Source of the DNA: Haloferax marinisediminis
GTDB lineage: Archaea > Halobacteriota > Halobacteria > Halobacteriales > Haloferacaceae
Direction: 5' to 3'
NCBI RefSeq assembly: GCF_009674585.1
Contig: NZ_WKJP01000001.1
Span: 1,302,001-1,366,000 of the forward strand
Length of the DNA stretch: 64,000 bases
Shown piece after piece: positions 1 through 8,889 of this stretch (positions within the stretch are counted from its first letter, which is position 1; each line of letters begins with the position of its first letter). The translations under genes and the position numbers were made by a program. Under the pieces are notes generated by a model. The model was not told the DNA's origin and searched no databases. It was given only the letters and a program-made list of their open reading frames with translations.

Positions 1-84
1 CGTCAGGCCGGCCACTCCTGTGATACCTGCAGTGGTGGAGGGCTTCAGGAAGGCCCGTCTGTCGAACGCTGGGGTGCCTGTCAT
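1..84 (-). CDS. N-terminus of an exported Tat-dependent protein (partial)
   Basis: The reading frame starts at the ATG at position 84 and runs off the left edge after 28 codons. It begins MTGTPAFDRRAFLKPSTTAG, which has the twin-arginine pattern D-R-R-A-F-L-K followed by a weakly hydrophobic Ala/Gly/Thr stretch, typical of haloarchaeal Tat signal peptides. The product is probably a secreted or lipid-anchored protein. Nothing can be said of its mature part, which lies outside the window. It is divergent from the NYN-domain gene. Confidence 0.6.
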   Translation of the reverse strand, partial: MTGTPAFDRRAFLKPSTTAGITGVAGLT

Positions 85-273
85 AGGCACCCACAACTCA
101 GAAGAGTATCTCTATAGCTGTTATCGTAACTGAAATCCACATTTCACCAAATCTGTGGGAAGAAACTCAGCCCAAGCGTGGAAATACGAACAAATCTCCA
201 AGCGAACGGCGGGGAGAATCGAGTCATCACTGTCTTGAGACGACGAACCGACGGCCCACGAGTGACCTCGAAA

Positions 274-280
274 TTTATAA
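274..280 (+). promoter_or_regulatory. TATA box of the NYN-domain gene
   Basis: TTTATAA lies 25-31 bases before the ATG at 305, the spacing expected for a leaderless haloarchaeal transcript. It is in the 220-base divergent intergenic region 85-304, where I see no other gene. Confidence 0.5.
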
Positions 281-304
281 ACACGAAACCGGGCGAGGAG
301 TTGT

Positions 305-784
305 ATGGACCTCCTGCGGCGGTTGTTCGGTTCCGACGAGGCACCGTCGGGTCGAGTCGCCCTCTTCGTCGACGGACCGAACGTCCTTCGCGACGAGTTC
401 GACGTCGACTTAGACGACATCCGTGAAGCGGCACGAGCGCTCGGTGGACAGATGAGTGCGACACGACTGTACCTCGACGAACACGCCACACCGGGACTGA
501 TTCAGGCGGCCGAAGCGCGCGGCTTCGAGGTCATCATCACGAGCGGCGACGTAGACGTGAAACTCGCCGTCGACCTCACACGCTACGCCGTCGAAGGGCG
601 CGCTGAAGTCATCGCCATCGCCTCCCGCGACACCGACTTCAAACCCGCACTGGAGACGGCCAACGAGTACGGTCTCCGAACCGTCGCCATCGCACCCGGA
701 AGTTACGGTCGGTCAGACGCGCTCCAGAACGCGGCGACCCACGCGGTCACGCTCGACGAACTGGCCGACGAGCGCGACAACTGA
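305..784 (+). CDS. NYN-domain (PIN-like) protein, LabA/TIGR00288 type
   Basis: This 159-residue protein is a compact NYN domain, a PIN-like fold usually associated with metal-dependent RNA cleavage. The first conserved acidic site is in FVDGPNV (Asp23). The stretch GDVDVKLAVD (81-90) supplies further Asp residues, and SRDTDFKP (107-114) is the family's final acidic motif. The first ten residues are a short basic leader. There is no membrane segment. The substrate is unknown; the acidic residues argue that it is an active nuclease. It appears to be a single-gene unit with its own TATA box. Confidence 0.8.
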   Translation: MDLLRRLFGSDEAPSGRVALFVDGPNVLRDEFDVDLDDIREAARALGGQMSATRLYLDEHATPGLIQAAEARGFEVIITSGDVDVKLAVDLTRYAVEGRAEVIAIASRDTDFKPALETANEYGLRTVAIAPGSYGRSDALQNAATHAVTLDELADERDN

Positions 785-886
785 GCGGTCGTCTCTCGCT
801 GCTCACGCCCACACGAGCACGGACATCGACACCGGTGGCGACTCACGAACGGTTCGCTTTTTTCCCGGCCGGTCGACCACACGACC

Positions 887-1735
887 ATGCAGGAGTTCGA
901 CACGCCGGTGCTGGACAACCACCTCCACCTCGACCCGGACCACGGCCGTGGGGTCGAGGCAGTCAAGGACTTCGTCCGAAGTGGGGGAACCCACCTCCTC
1001 GTCGTGAACAAGCCATCGTGGCTCTTGGGACACGAAGTCGAGACAGGCGAGGACTTTCGCCCCGTCTTCGAGACCACGGTCGACGTCGTCCGTGAGGCAT
1101 CTGCGATTCTCGACGGACAGGCGTGGCCCGTCCTCGGCGTCCATCCCGGACTCGTCTCGAAGCTCGTCGACGACCGAGGGTACGACGCCGAAGACGCCCG
1201 GGACCTGATGTGCGCCGGTCTCGACACGGCCGCCGAGTTCGTCCGCGCCGGCGACGCGCTCGCGCTCAAGTCCGGGCGACCGCACTACGACGTCTCCGAC
1301 GCCGTCTGGGAGGCGTCGAACGACGTGCTCAAACACGGACTCGAACTCGCCGCCGACTGCGACTGCGCACTCCAACTCCACACGGAGTCGACGACAGACC
1401 TCTCGGACGTCGCGTCGTGGGCCGACGAACGCGGGGTTCCCCGTGAACGCGTCGTGAAACACTACGCGCAAGGCCACCTCGTCGGCGGGACGCCGAGCGT
1501 GATGAGCGACAGAGACCGCCTCGAAGTTGCCGCCGAGCGTGGTGACCCGTTCTTGATGGAGACGGACTTCATCGACGACCCCGACCGACCCGGCGCGGTG
1601 ATGGGTCCGAAGACGGTTCCCCGCCGTGTCGACTGGCTGCTCGACGAGGGGTACGACGCAGCAGTCCGGAATGCGCACGTCGAGACGCCCAGCCTCGTCT
1701 ACGACATCGACACCGAAGCGACACTCGACCGCTGA
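887..1735 (+). CDS. TatD-related metal-dependent hydrolase (archaeal type)
   Basis: This 282-residue protein is an amidohydrolase-fold enzyme of the archaeal TatD-related group (COG1831). The N-terminal metal motif is DNHLHLD (10-16). Further His ligands are in VLGVHPGL and ALQLHTEST, and the late acidic site is in LMETDFIDDP. The length fits the family. TatD members are generally metal-dependent DNases or related hydrolases; the substrate of this archaeal branch is not established. It starts 100 bases after the NYN gene on the same strand, so co-transcription is possible but not shown. Confidence 0.75.
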   Translation: MQEFDTPVLDNHLHLDPDHGRGVEAVKDFVRSGGTHLLVVNKPSWLLGHEVETGEDFRPVFETTVDVVREASAILDGQAWPVLGVHPGLVSKLVDDRGYDAEDARDLMCAGLDTAAEFVRAGDALALKSGRPHYDVSDAVWEASNDVLKHGLELAADCDCALQLHTESTTDLSDVASWADERGVPRERVVKHYAQGHLVGGTPSVMSDRDRLEVAAERGDPFLMETDFIDDPDRPGAVMGPKTVPRRVDWLLDEGYDAAVRNAHVETPSLVYDIDTEATLDR

Positions 1736-1864
1736 GGGCATCTGACACCTGCTCGGACCGCGATAGCGCCTCGATTTCTGTGTTGTCGCGCGGCACGCCT
1801 CTGTGTCGCACGCCTTGCCATCGGATAAGAAAGGCATTTGAGTCCGGCACGGGAGGATGTAGGT

Positions 1865-2452
1865 ATGACCGAGGCCGAGGAACGATACTACTCCCCGGAA
1901 CGCTGGCAGAACTGGTTGACACGCGTCGAAGAAGAGGACCTGGACCTCGAAAGCGAAGAGACCGGACGCCTCCTGATGAACATCCAGAACGACGCAGCCA
2001 TCGCGCTCGCGAAGATTCTGGCCGCGTACGACGACGGCACGCTCGATCAGGAGGAAGCACTCGACGAACTCGCGACCGTCCACGACATCGTCATGGCGGA
2101 AGCCGAGTTCGAGACCGAGAACGAAGAGGGCGAGATTCTCATCGGAAGCGTCCAGACGAGCCTCACCTGTGCCTTCTTCACGGCCGAAGAGTACCTCATC
2201 GCCGGTCCCGCTGAACTCGAAGACGAGCTGGAGGCGTACGTCCTCGCCGCCGCAGACGCCGAAGCCGCCGACGACCTCGACGCCGCGCTCGGCTACATCG
2301 TCCAGATGGGGACGAACGTCGTCGCAGGCGAAGAACTCGACATCTCCGTGCTCGACGACATCGAGTTCGGTCTCGTCACGGAGTGGGTCGACGGTATCGA
2401 GAGTCTCCAGAGTGGGCTCTCGGAACCCGAAGTCGTCGAAGAAGAAGACTAA
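1865..2452 (+). CDS. Conserved haloarchaeal acidic protein, DUF2150-like
   Basis: A 195-residue, very acidic soluble protein with no membrane segment and no recognisable catalytic motif. It opens MTEAEERYYSPERWQNWLTR and continues with helical, Glu/Asp-rich sequence, which I recognise as the archaeal DUF2150 type. The ATG at 1865 is preferred over an upstream in-frame start at 1838 because family members begin close to the YYSPERWQNW block. Function is unknown. Confidence 0.6.
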   Translation: MTEAEERYYSPERWQNWLTRVEEEDLDLESEETGRLLMNIQNDAAIALAKILAAYDDGTLDQEEALDELATVHDIVMAEAEFETENEEGEILIGSVQTSLTCAFFTAEEYLIAGPAELEDELEAYVLAAADAEAADDLDAALGYIVQMGTNVVAGEELDISVLDDIEFGLVTEWVDGIESLQSGLSEPEVVEEED

Positions 2453-2541
2453 ACTCGGCCACCACCTCACTCGATTCTCCGTTTTCCGTCGCAGAGCGAG
2501 TGTGCCGACCATCTTCGAACTCGAACACGGCCGGCGAGTGA

Positions 2542-4179
2542 CTACTTCGGAACGGCCACGAAGTACGTCGACGATTCGCCGGTGTCGAATCTGACGGTGA
2601 CGATGAAGAAGTCCTCCGTCACGCCCATCGGCTTGTTGTCGCTGTTGAAGACGAGTGTGACGGGTGTCGGCGTGCCGGTGTCCAGTTGGACATTGTTCGC
2701 GCCCAACTCGTGTTGCAGGCCGCCGATTGGCTGTGGGTCAGACCCGTTGAACGTCGCCGTATCGGCAATCGGGTCTCCCTGGTCTGGGTAGTAGAACGAC
2801 ACGCGGAAACTGGTGATGGTGCGTTGGTCTCCCGTGTTGTTCAGTCGAATCTCGACGGTGTCTTTCGCTGGTGAACTCGTGTCTTCGAGGATGACGTCTC
2901 CCTTTTCGTTGTTCGGCGGGTTGATTTCACCCGTCGAACCATCGCCTCCCGACCCGCTTCCACTACCACTGCCACCGCTGCCGTTCACGACCGGAATCGT
3001 GTAGGTCACTTCTTCGGTGGACTCGATGTCCCCACTCCCGTCGAAGTCGCTCGACGCTTCGATGGTGACACGCTCCGTCGCGTCGCTGTCGACGGTGAAG
3101 TCGAACGTCGCGAGCCCTTCGTCGGTGGTCGTGACGGTCTGACTCTTCGGCGTCGCATCACCGGTAACTTCGAACTCGATGGACTCGCCTTCGACGGGGT
3201 TGTTGTACCCGTCGCGCGCTTCGACGGCGACCGTCGACGTCTCTCCGGGCGACGCCACGACGCTGGTCGTCGCCGGAACGAGATATTCGGCTTCTGGCGG
3301 CGCGGTTGTCGGTGTGGCCGACGACGACGACAGTTCGACCTTCGCGAGACGGAGTTCGTACGTGTACGAGCCATCGAGGGTGACACGAACGAGACTGTTC
3401 GTCGGGTCGTCACCGGTATCGAGGTCTGTAATCGACACGACACGGGCGTTTTCTCTCATTCGGTCTGCCGTCACTGACCGGTTCCACGCCGTCGCATTGC
3501 TCCCAACTGGAAGGGTGATTTCGATGTCCTCGCCAGTCGTGTTGGTCACCGTCACCGTCTCGGCGGACGACGAGATGGGTGTCACCGTCAGCGGCGTCTG
3601 GACACCTGTTTGTCCGATCCGCCCGTCGAGTGCGACGACGGTGATGCGGTTCCCCGAGATGAACGTCTGCCCACCGAGTGGGACGACGTTCGCACCGGCC
3701 TCCCGCTGGACCGAGACCCCCGTCAGCGACACCGACTCGGCGTCGAACTCGTTGTAGGCTGGCGAGTACCGGAGCACTTTGCTCTGATAAGTGCGTTGGC
3801 TTCCGTTCCACACAGTCTGGACTGATGCCGCTTCACCGTCGACAGCGTCCGCGCCCGTGATAGAAACCGTCCGTGCATCGGACAGCGAGAGTCCCCCTGT
3901 CGGCGGCCCGGGGTTTACGAACAACGTCCGGGGGCGGTACCGAACACCGGTCTGTACTACGGTCCCCGACTGGACGTCTTTGGTCGCACCCGTGAGAAGG
4001 TCGTTGTGCAGTGAGACGAGGTCGTCCGAGGCGTCGAGGTACGCCTCGAACTCCGTCGATTTCGTCTCCTGCGGGACGACCGTCGCCTGATAGAGCGACA
4101 GGCCGATGACGAGGAACCCGAACAGGAGGATAGCTCCCACCTGAACGGCTTGCCCTCGTTCACTGTCGAGAAACTCCAT
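2542..4179 (-). CDS. Surface protein with pilin-like N-terminus and Ig-like domain
   Basis: A 545-residue exported protein. The start at 4179 gives MEFLDSERGQAVQVGAILLF, a short charged head followed by one hydrophobic helix, as in haloarchaeal pilin-like proteins. The middle (roughly 300-420) resembles a bacterial Ig-like (Big-1/invasin) domain, with a PGETSTVAVEARDGYNNPV stretch. It is followed by a Gly/Ser linker (about residues 428-446) and a C-terminal beta-rich domain. Several N-x-S/T sequons suggest N-glycosylation. In-frame sequence upstream of 4179 extends the frame but lacks the pilin-like start. It is divergent from the small pilin-like gene at 4270, with 90 bases between. Role unknown; a cell-surface or pilus-associated component is likely. 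Confidence 0.6.
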   Translation of the reverse strand: MEFLDSERGQAVQVGAILLFGFLVIGLSLYQATVVPQETKSTEFEAYLDASDDLVSLHNDLLTGATKDVQSGTVVQTGVRYRPRTLFVNPGPPTGGLSLSDARTVSITGADAVDGEAASVQTVWNGSQRTYQSKVLRYSPAYNEFDAESVSLTGVSVQREAGANVVPLGGQTFISGNRITVVALDGRIGQTGVQTPLTVTPISSSAETVTVTNTTGEDIEITLPVGSNATAWNRSVTADRMRENARVVSITDLDTGDDPTNSLVRVTLDGSYTYELRLAKVELSSSSATPTTAPPEAEYLVPATTSVVASPGETSTVAVEARDGYNNPVEGESIEFEVTGDATPKSQTVTTTDEGLATFDFTVDSDATERVTIEASSDFDGSGDIESTEEVTYTIPVVNGSGGSGSGSGSGGDGSTGEINPPNNEKGDVILEDTSSPAKDTVEIRLNNTGDQRTITSFRVSFYYPDQGDPIADTATFNGSDPQPIGGLQHELGANNVQLDTGTPTPVTLVFNSDNKPMGVTEDFFIVTVRFDTGESSTYFVAVPK

Positions 4180-4269
4180 TGGCGAGGTCAACCGCGTGGA
4201 AGCGTATAGGTCTATTGCCGTGACTCTCACGCCGCGTAGACTTTTGTACAGTCTCGGTGAGTCTCTCCT

Positions 4270-4704
4270 GTGCAGGACCGCGCGCAGTCTGAACTGGTCG
4301 GAACGATTCTCCTCGTTAGCCTCGTCGTTCTCTCCGTCTCGGTCGGTGGGTCGTTCGCTATCGCGAGTCTGTTCGGGGAACAGACACCGTCGCCAACGGT
4401 CGACACCGCGGTCGAACTCACTCCGTCGAACTTCACCGTGGTTCACCGTGGCGGCGACCCACTCGACGTGAGTGACCTGAATATCGTCGTCAGTCGAAAT
4501 GGGTCGTCTACCACGTACGCACTCGAATCGGGGAGAGTGAACGGTGTGGCTGTCTCTTCGACGACAGTACTCGTCGCAGGTGACCGGTGGACGCCTCCGG
4601 GGCCGGACCCGTTTGGCCCGAGCGACGAAGTCCGCGTCGTGGTCGTTCACGAACCCTCTGGGACTGTTCTCGTGACGAAGCAACGGTCGGCCGACTCGGC
4701 GTGA
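4270..4704 (+). CDS. Small type IV pilin-like protein
   Basis: A 144-residue protein starting at GTG. The N-terminus, MQDRAQSELVGTILLVSLVV, is a short polar head then a hydrophobic helix, the layout of archaeal type IV pilin N-terminal domains (DUF1628-like) processed by the PibD peptidase. The rest is a small beta-rich domain with sequons such as NFT and NGS. It shares a 90-base divergent promoter region with the pilin-like Ig protein on the other strand, so the two may work in the same surface structure. Not one of the classical adhesion pilins, because the H-domain differs. Confidence 0.55.
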   Translation: MQDRAQSELVGTILLVSLVVLSVSVGGSFAIASLFGEQTPSPTVDTAVELTPSNFTVVHRGGDPLDVSDLNIVVSRNGSSTTYALESGRVNGVAVSSTTVLVAGDRWTPPGPDPFGPSDEVRVVVVHEPSGTVLVTKQRSADSA

Positions 4705-4819
4705 CTGACGACCAGTACCCCGAGTAACGCGGGGCGAACTCGGTTCGGTGCGAAGATATCGACAATCAGCGTAACGCCCTATCGACAAAACCATATGCCC
4801 CCACTCTGAAGAATCATCC

Positions 4820-6157
4820 ATGACTTCCGTGGGCATCGACGCCATCGAGATTCGGACGGGCAAACTCGTTTTAGACCTCCCCAACACCTTCGCGCCGGTG
4901 AAGGGTGAAGACCCCGAGAAGTACACCAAGGGCCTCGGACTCTACACCTCGTCGTTCCCCGACGTGTACGAGGACATCGTCACGATGGGCGCGAATGCCG
5001 CCAAGTCCCTGATGGACCGAAAGGGGCTCAAACCAGAGGACATCGGCCGAATCGACGTGGCGACGGAGTCCGCATTCGACAACTCCAAGCCGGTGTCGAC
5101 GTACATCGCTGGCTGTCTCGAACAGGTGTACGACGGCGACTTCCGCCACGCCAACAAAGGCGAGCGCAAGTTCGCGTGTATCGCCGGGACCCAGAGCCTC
5201 GACGACGCGTACAACTGGATCAAGGCCGGACGTAACCGTGGTCGTGCAGCGCTCGTCATCGCGACCGACACCGCACTCTACGAACGCGGTGACCCGGGTG
5301 AGGCGACGCAGGGTGCCGGTGCCGTCGCGATGCTCATCGACGAAGACCCCGACCTCGTCGAACTCTCGACCGAACAGGGCTACGGCAGCATGGACGAGAC
5401 GGACTTCCTCAAGCCGAACCAGCAGTTCCCGTCGGTCGACGGCAAGCGCTCCATGCAGGTCTATCTCGCTCGCATGCGTGAGGCGCTCGAAGATTACGAG
5501 AGCGTCGCCGGTCGAACCCACCCCGACGACTTCGAGTACATCCCGTTCCACACGCCGTTCCCCGGAATGGTCCGCAAGGCCGCACTCCTCGGCTTCCGTC
5601 ACATGAGCCGCGACACGGAAATCGAAGACGAACTCGCGGACGAAATCGGCCGCCAGCCCCGCGAAGCCGACTTCGAGACGTGGGACGACTACGAGGAGGC
5701 CATCCGCGCCTACATGGACGACCTGAAGACGACCGAGCAGTACCGCGACTGGTACGGCCGCGTCATCGAACCGACGCTCGACATCTCCAGCCGCGTCGGC
5801 AACTGGTACACCGGTTCCGTCCACATCGCTCGCCTGTCGGCGCTCATCGCCGCCGCCGAGGAAGGTAAAGAGATGACCGGCAAGAAGCTCCTCGTCGGCT
5901 CCTACGGCTCTGGCGCACAGGCCGAGATTCACGCCGAGACGGTCCAGGAGACGTGGCTCGACGAGATCGAGGCCGTCGACGTCGACTCCCAACTCGCCGA
6001 CCGAACCGAGATTTCGTTCGACGACTACGAACTCATCCACGACGTGCACAACCACGAGAAGGAGATCGAAGTCGAGGAGTTCACCCAACCCGAAGCCGAG
6101 TTCGTCTTCACTGGCTGGGGCCGGATGAACGAGCGCCGCTACGAGTACGTCGAATAG
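4820..6157 (+). CDS. hmgB: Hydroxymethylglutaryl-CoA synthase
   Basis: This 445-residue enzyme condenses acetyl-CoA with acetoacetyl-CoA to HMG-CoA, the committed entry to the mevalonate pathway that makes archaeal isoprenoid lipids. The catalytic triad is visible: Glu83 in DVATESAFDN, the acyl-accepting Cys120 in KFACIAGTQS, and His244 in PFHTPFPG. Length and the archaeal-type insert (about 255-305, rich in Asp/Glu) fit the haloarchaeal enzyme. It stands alone with its own promoter region; the downstream gene is on the opposite strand. Confidence 0.93.
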   Translation: MTSVGIDAIEIRTGKLVLDLPNTFAPVKGEDPEKYTKGLGLYTSSFPDVYEDIVTMGANAAKSLMDRKGLKPEDIGRIDVATESAFDNSKPVSTYIAGCLEQVYDGDFRHANKGERKFACIAGTQSLDDAYNWIKAGRNRGRAALVIATDTALYERGDPGEATQGAGAVAMLIDEDPDLVELSTEQGYGSMDETDFLKPNQQFPSVDGKRSMQVYLARMREALEDYESVAGRTHPDDFEYIPFHTPFPGMVRKAALLGFRHMSRDTEIEDELADEIGRQPREADFETWDDYEEAIRAYMDDLKTTEQYRDWYGRVIEPTLDISSRVGNWYTGSVHIARLSALIAAAEEGKEMTGKKLLVGSYGSGAQAEIHAETVQETWLDEIEAVDVDSQLADRTEISFDDYELIHDVHNHEKEIEVEEFTQPEAEFVFTGWGRMNERRYEYVE

Positions 6158-6245
6158 ACGTCGAGTAGCGAGTTCACTCACTCGATTGGTCACCAGTACG
6201 ATTCTTCGGTGACGATTACGGCCGACTCGCTCCGTTCTTCAGCCC

Positions 6246-6548
6246 TCAAAACGACACCGCTTGGTCAGGGAGTATCCGCCACGATTCCGCGGGGTCTGCG
6301 CCACGGTCGTCGTAGAACTTCCGACCGATGTAGTCGTCGCTCAGGTTCCCGATAATCGTCGTATACAGGTCGTCAGCGGACTCGAACGTCGCCGTGCCAA
6401 GCGGTGTGAGGATGGTCGCTATCGTCTCGGAGTTATCGGCATCCGGGGCGTCGACTTCGACGTCGCCGACGTGTTCGACCACGCCCTCGACGTCGATTGG
6501 GTAGGTCAACTCGTCGGCGAGGAACGCGGAGAGTGCGTGGGATTCCAT
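6246..6548 (-). CDS. DUF5789-like small protein
   Basis: A 100-residue acidic protein. The C-terminal block YIGRKFYDDRG is the signature I associate with the haloarchaeal DUF5789 family, preceded by the usual ADELTYPIDVEGVVEHVGDV segment. An in-frame ATG at 6605 would add 19 residues; I prefer 6548 because relatives begin just before that segment. Function unknown. It lies downstream of the HTH regulator on the same strand, with about 100 bases between. Confidence 0.6.
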   Translation of the reverse strand: MESHALSAFLADELTYPIDVEGVVEHVGDVEVDAPDADNSETIATILTPLGTATFESADDLYTTIIGNLSDDYIGRKFYDDRGADPAESWRILPDQAVSF

Positions 6549-6649
6549 ACTGGCAGTAGCACGCGAGAGCGTTTCGGCTTTTTTCGCACTCTCGAAGACA
6601 CTCACGACTCTCGAAGCGAAGCAGGCCCACCACCAATCGTGGGGTGGCG

Positions 6650-7357
6650 TTACGGGAGTTTTCGCAGGTCTTCGAGCATCTCTTCTAAGTCGCGGTTCGT
6701 CACCGCGAGACCGAACCCGTCGATAGTCGCGAGCGAGGGCGCGTGTTCCCAGAGTTCGTCTTCCGTGAGTCCATGGAGGACGACGGCGTTCGGCGTCGGA
6801 GTGACGACACGCATGGCGACGAGTGGAGACTCACCACGGGTGACGTCTGTGAATACGAGCGCACGACTCGTCGATTGGCCGTAGAGGCGGTAGAACTCCT
6901 CCGACGAGAGGCGTGTAATCGCCTGAATACTGTTGATGACGGTGTGGCCGCTGATTCGGTCCTGGTCGCCGTCGACGATTTTGGTCGCGCCGATGGCGTC
7001 GTAGAACGTATCCAGCGGGATGGAGGTCGGATACTCGCGGAGGTCCTGGACGATATCGCTTTCGAACCCTGCGGAGAGGACGCGAGCATACTGGCGGATT
7101 CGACTGCCGCCGCGGGCCTCGTCGATGTCCAGCAGGGCTTCGACCATCCGACGGATGACGCCGATACCCGGACTCTCACGACGGCCACTCTCGTAGTCCG
7201 AGACGACTGACGAGGAGACGTCGAGCTGCTCGGCGAGTGCTGTCTGCGAGATATCGAAGTCAGTGCGCCACTTTCGGAGCGTCGCACCGGGGTCGTCAGA
7301 GAGCGTAATCTCTCCCGCGATGCGGCGGGCGAGGTCGTCGCGGGGTGCCGCGGTCAT
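6650..7357 (-). CDS. HTH transcriptional regulator (COG1709-like)
   Basis: A 235-residue regulator with an XRE-type helix-turn-helix at about 25-65 (DFDISQTALAEQLDVSSSVV followed by SDYESGRRESPG). A C-terminal effector-like domain of about 150 residues follows, as in archaeal COG1709 regulators. The start at 7357 is chosen because a strong Shine-Dalgarno GGAGGTG lies about six bases upstream; the frame is open much further upstream but without a comparable site. The ligand and targets are not visible. It may regulate itself or the small DUF5789-like gene that follows. Confidence 0.75.
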   Translation of the reverse strand: MTAAPRDDLARRIAGEITLSDDPGATLRKWRTDFDISQTALAEQLDVSSSVVSDYESGRRESPGIGVIRRMVEALLDIDEARGGSRIRQYARVLSAGFESDIVQDLREYPTSIPLDTFYDAIGATKIVDGDQDRISGHTVINSIQAITRLSSEEFYRLYGQSTSRALVFTDVTRGESPLVAMRVVTPTPNAVVLHGLTEDELWEHAPSLATIDGFGLAVTNRDLEEMLEDLRKLP

Positions 7358-7586
7358 CGGCCGCACCTCCATACGACGGGGGAGTGAGACATGCGATAAC
7401 GTGCGAGAGTGCACCGCAAAAGAGTGTCGAAAGGGGAAGTCGTCGCTTGACGAACTTGGCAGGGCAGACGTGAACGAACCCGACGGGAGTCCCGCGAACG
7501 AAGTGAGTGGGACACGGCGGGGAGAACGAACGAAGCGAGTGAACCCCACACAAAACCTCAAGTTCATCCGATGGTGACTGTGGGGT

Positions 7587-8225
7587 ATGCCATCGACCCT
7601 CGTTCACGTCGCCGTCGGCGGACTCCTCGGCGCTGCCCTCCTCGGTCGCTGGTTCGATTCCCGGGCGATTTTCGTCGTGCTCGCGGCGGCAGCGGTTCCC
7701 GACCTCGACACCTTCACCAGCACGGTCATCCCCGGGAGTCATCGGTCGCTCCTCCACACGCTCTTGTTACCGCTCGTGCTCGCTGCAGTCGTCCTCTACG
7801 ACACCCGTCTCCGAGAACAGTCGGTGATTCGTGAGCAGTGGGGGACCCGTGGCGTCGTCGTCGCGTGGGTCGCACTCGCTGCACTCCTCGGTGGCGGCAT
7901 CATGCCGGACCTCTTTACGAACGGCGTGAACGCCTTCTACCCCTTCCACGACGCCTTCTACGCCATCAACGGGGAAGCCCTCTGGTCGAGTACGCGCGGG
8001 TTCGTCCAGACGTTCGTCGAACTTCGACCGGAGTCCGCACCGCCGACGACACAGACGCTCCACTACAGCACCGTGGTCGACCCCTCACCGGGTGCCGAAC
8101 CCGAGAACGTCGAGCGAATCGCACCGCTCGCCTCGTCGGGTCTCGAACTCATGCTCGTCGTCCTCGGCACGACTGTCGTTGGCGGGCGACTCCTCGCAGA
8201 CCGACTGTGGTCTCCGCGAAACTGA
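7587..8225 (+). CDS. Membrane-bound metal-dependent hydrolase (DUF457/YdjM type)
   Basis: A 212-residue polytopic membrane protein. His and Asp residues expected of the YdjM-like family are present: TLVHVAVGG near the N-terminus, AVPDLDTF around 38-45, and SHRSLLHTLL around 52-61. About four to five hydrophobic helices are visible, the last near the C-terminus (LELMLVVLGTTVVGGRLL). The family is predicted to be metal-dependent and membrane-bound; the reaction is unknown. It is divergent from the HTH regulator across a 230-base region in which I see no other gene. Confidence 0.7.
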   Translation: MPSTLVHVAVGGLLGAALLGRWFDSRAIFVVLAAAAVPDLDTFTSTVIPGSHRSLLHTLLLPLVLAAVVLYDTRLREQSVIREQWGTRGVVVAWVALAALLGGGIMPDLFTNGVNAFYPFHDAFYAINGEALWSSTRGFVQTFVELRPESAPPTTQTLHYSTVVDPSPGAEPENVERIAPLASSGLELMLVVLGTTVVGGRLLADRLWSPRN

Positions 8226-8315
8226 ACCCACACGGTCACGACAGAGGCAATCCCTACAACTCCGGGCCTCCCACGACTCCGAGGGTTCATAACCGATGGC
8301 GGCGCACGGCCTCTC

Positions 8316-8837
8316 ATGAGCGAGACACCTGCTGGCGTCGAGGTTCGGCCGTACGACCCGGCGGACGCCGAGGCGTTCTGGGAACTCAAGCGCGGATTCG
8401 AACTCGGTCTCGGTGAGGGAACTGGTGGGGACGACAAACTCTCGAAATACGAAGCGAAACTCACCGACGACTACCGAACGCGATATCTCTCGTGGGTCGA
8501 GCGCTGTTCGACCGACGACCCCGGGTGTGTCGTCGTCGCGGAAGCGACGGCAGACGACGGGACGAGCGACCTCGTCGGATACGCCTTCGCGCTCCCCGAA
8601 GGGATGACGTTCATCTGGGACGCGGCGGTGCTCAACGAGATATACCTCGCGCCCGAGTACCGAGGGAGCGGCGTCGCCGACGACCTCATGCAGGCGGTTC
8701 TCGACCACGCACGGTCACAGGACCTCCCACTCGACCGGATTGTCCTCGACGTCGACGAGGCCAACGACCGAGCGCAGGCGTTCTACGACCGATACGGGTT
8801 CGACCACTGGGGAGAACTCGTCGCGCGCGACCTCTGA
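8316..8837 (+). CDS. GNAT family N-acetyltransferase
   Basis: A 173-residue single-domain GNAT protein that would transfer acetyl from acetyl-CoA to an amine. The acetyl-CoA binding segment is LAPEYRGSGVADDLMQAVLD (about 112-131), matching the Q/RxxGxG/A motif A. It is followed by the typical VDEANDRAQAFYDRYGF motif B. The substrate cannot be told from sequence. It is probably a stand-alone gene with the ATG preceded by an AT-containing leader region. Confidence 0.8.
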   Translation: MSETPAGVEVRPYDPADAEAFWELKRGFELGLGEGTGGDDKLSKYEAKLTDDYRTRYLSWVERCSTDDPGCVVVAEATADDGTSDLVGYAFALPEGMTFIWDAAVLNEIYLAPEYRGSGVADDLMQAVLDHARSQDLPLDRIVLDVDEANDRAQAFYDRYGFDHWGELVARDL

Positions 8838-8889
8838 GCGAGCGTCTGCACGCCTCACGACGACGGTTCTGACGCCTCAGCAACCGACG

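Noticed and set aside
803-2512. Long open frame on the minus strand (569 codons) opposite the TatD-like and DUF2150-like genes
   Set aside because: It is the antisense of two well-supported genes. High GC content makes long antisense frames common, and the translation shows no family pattern.
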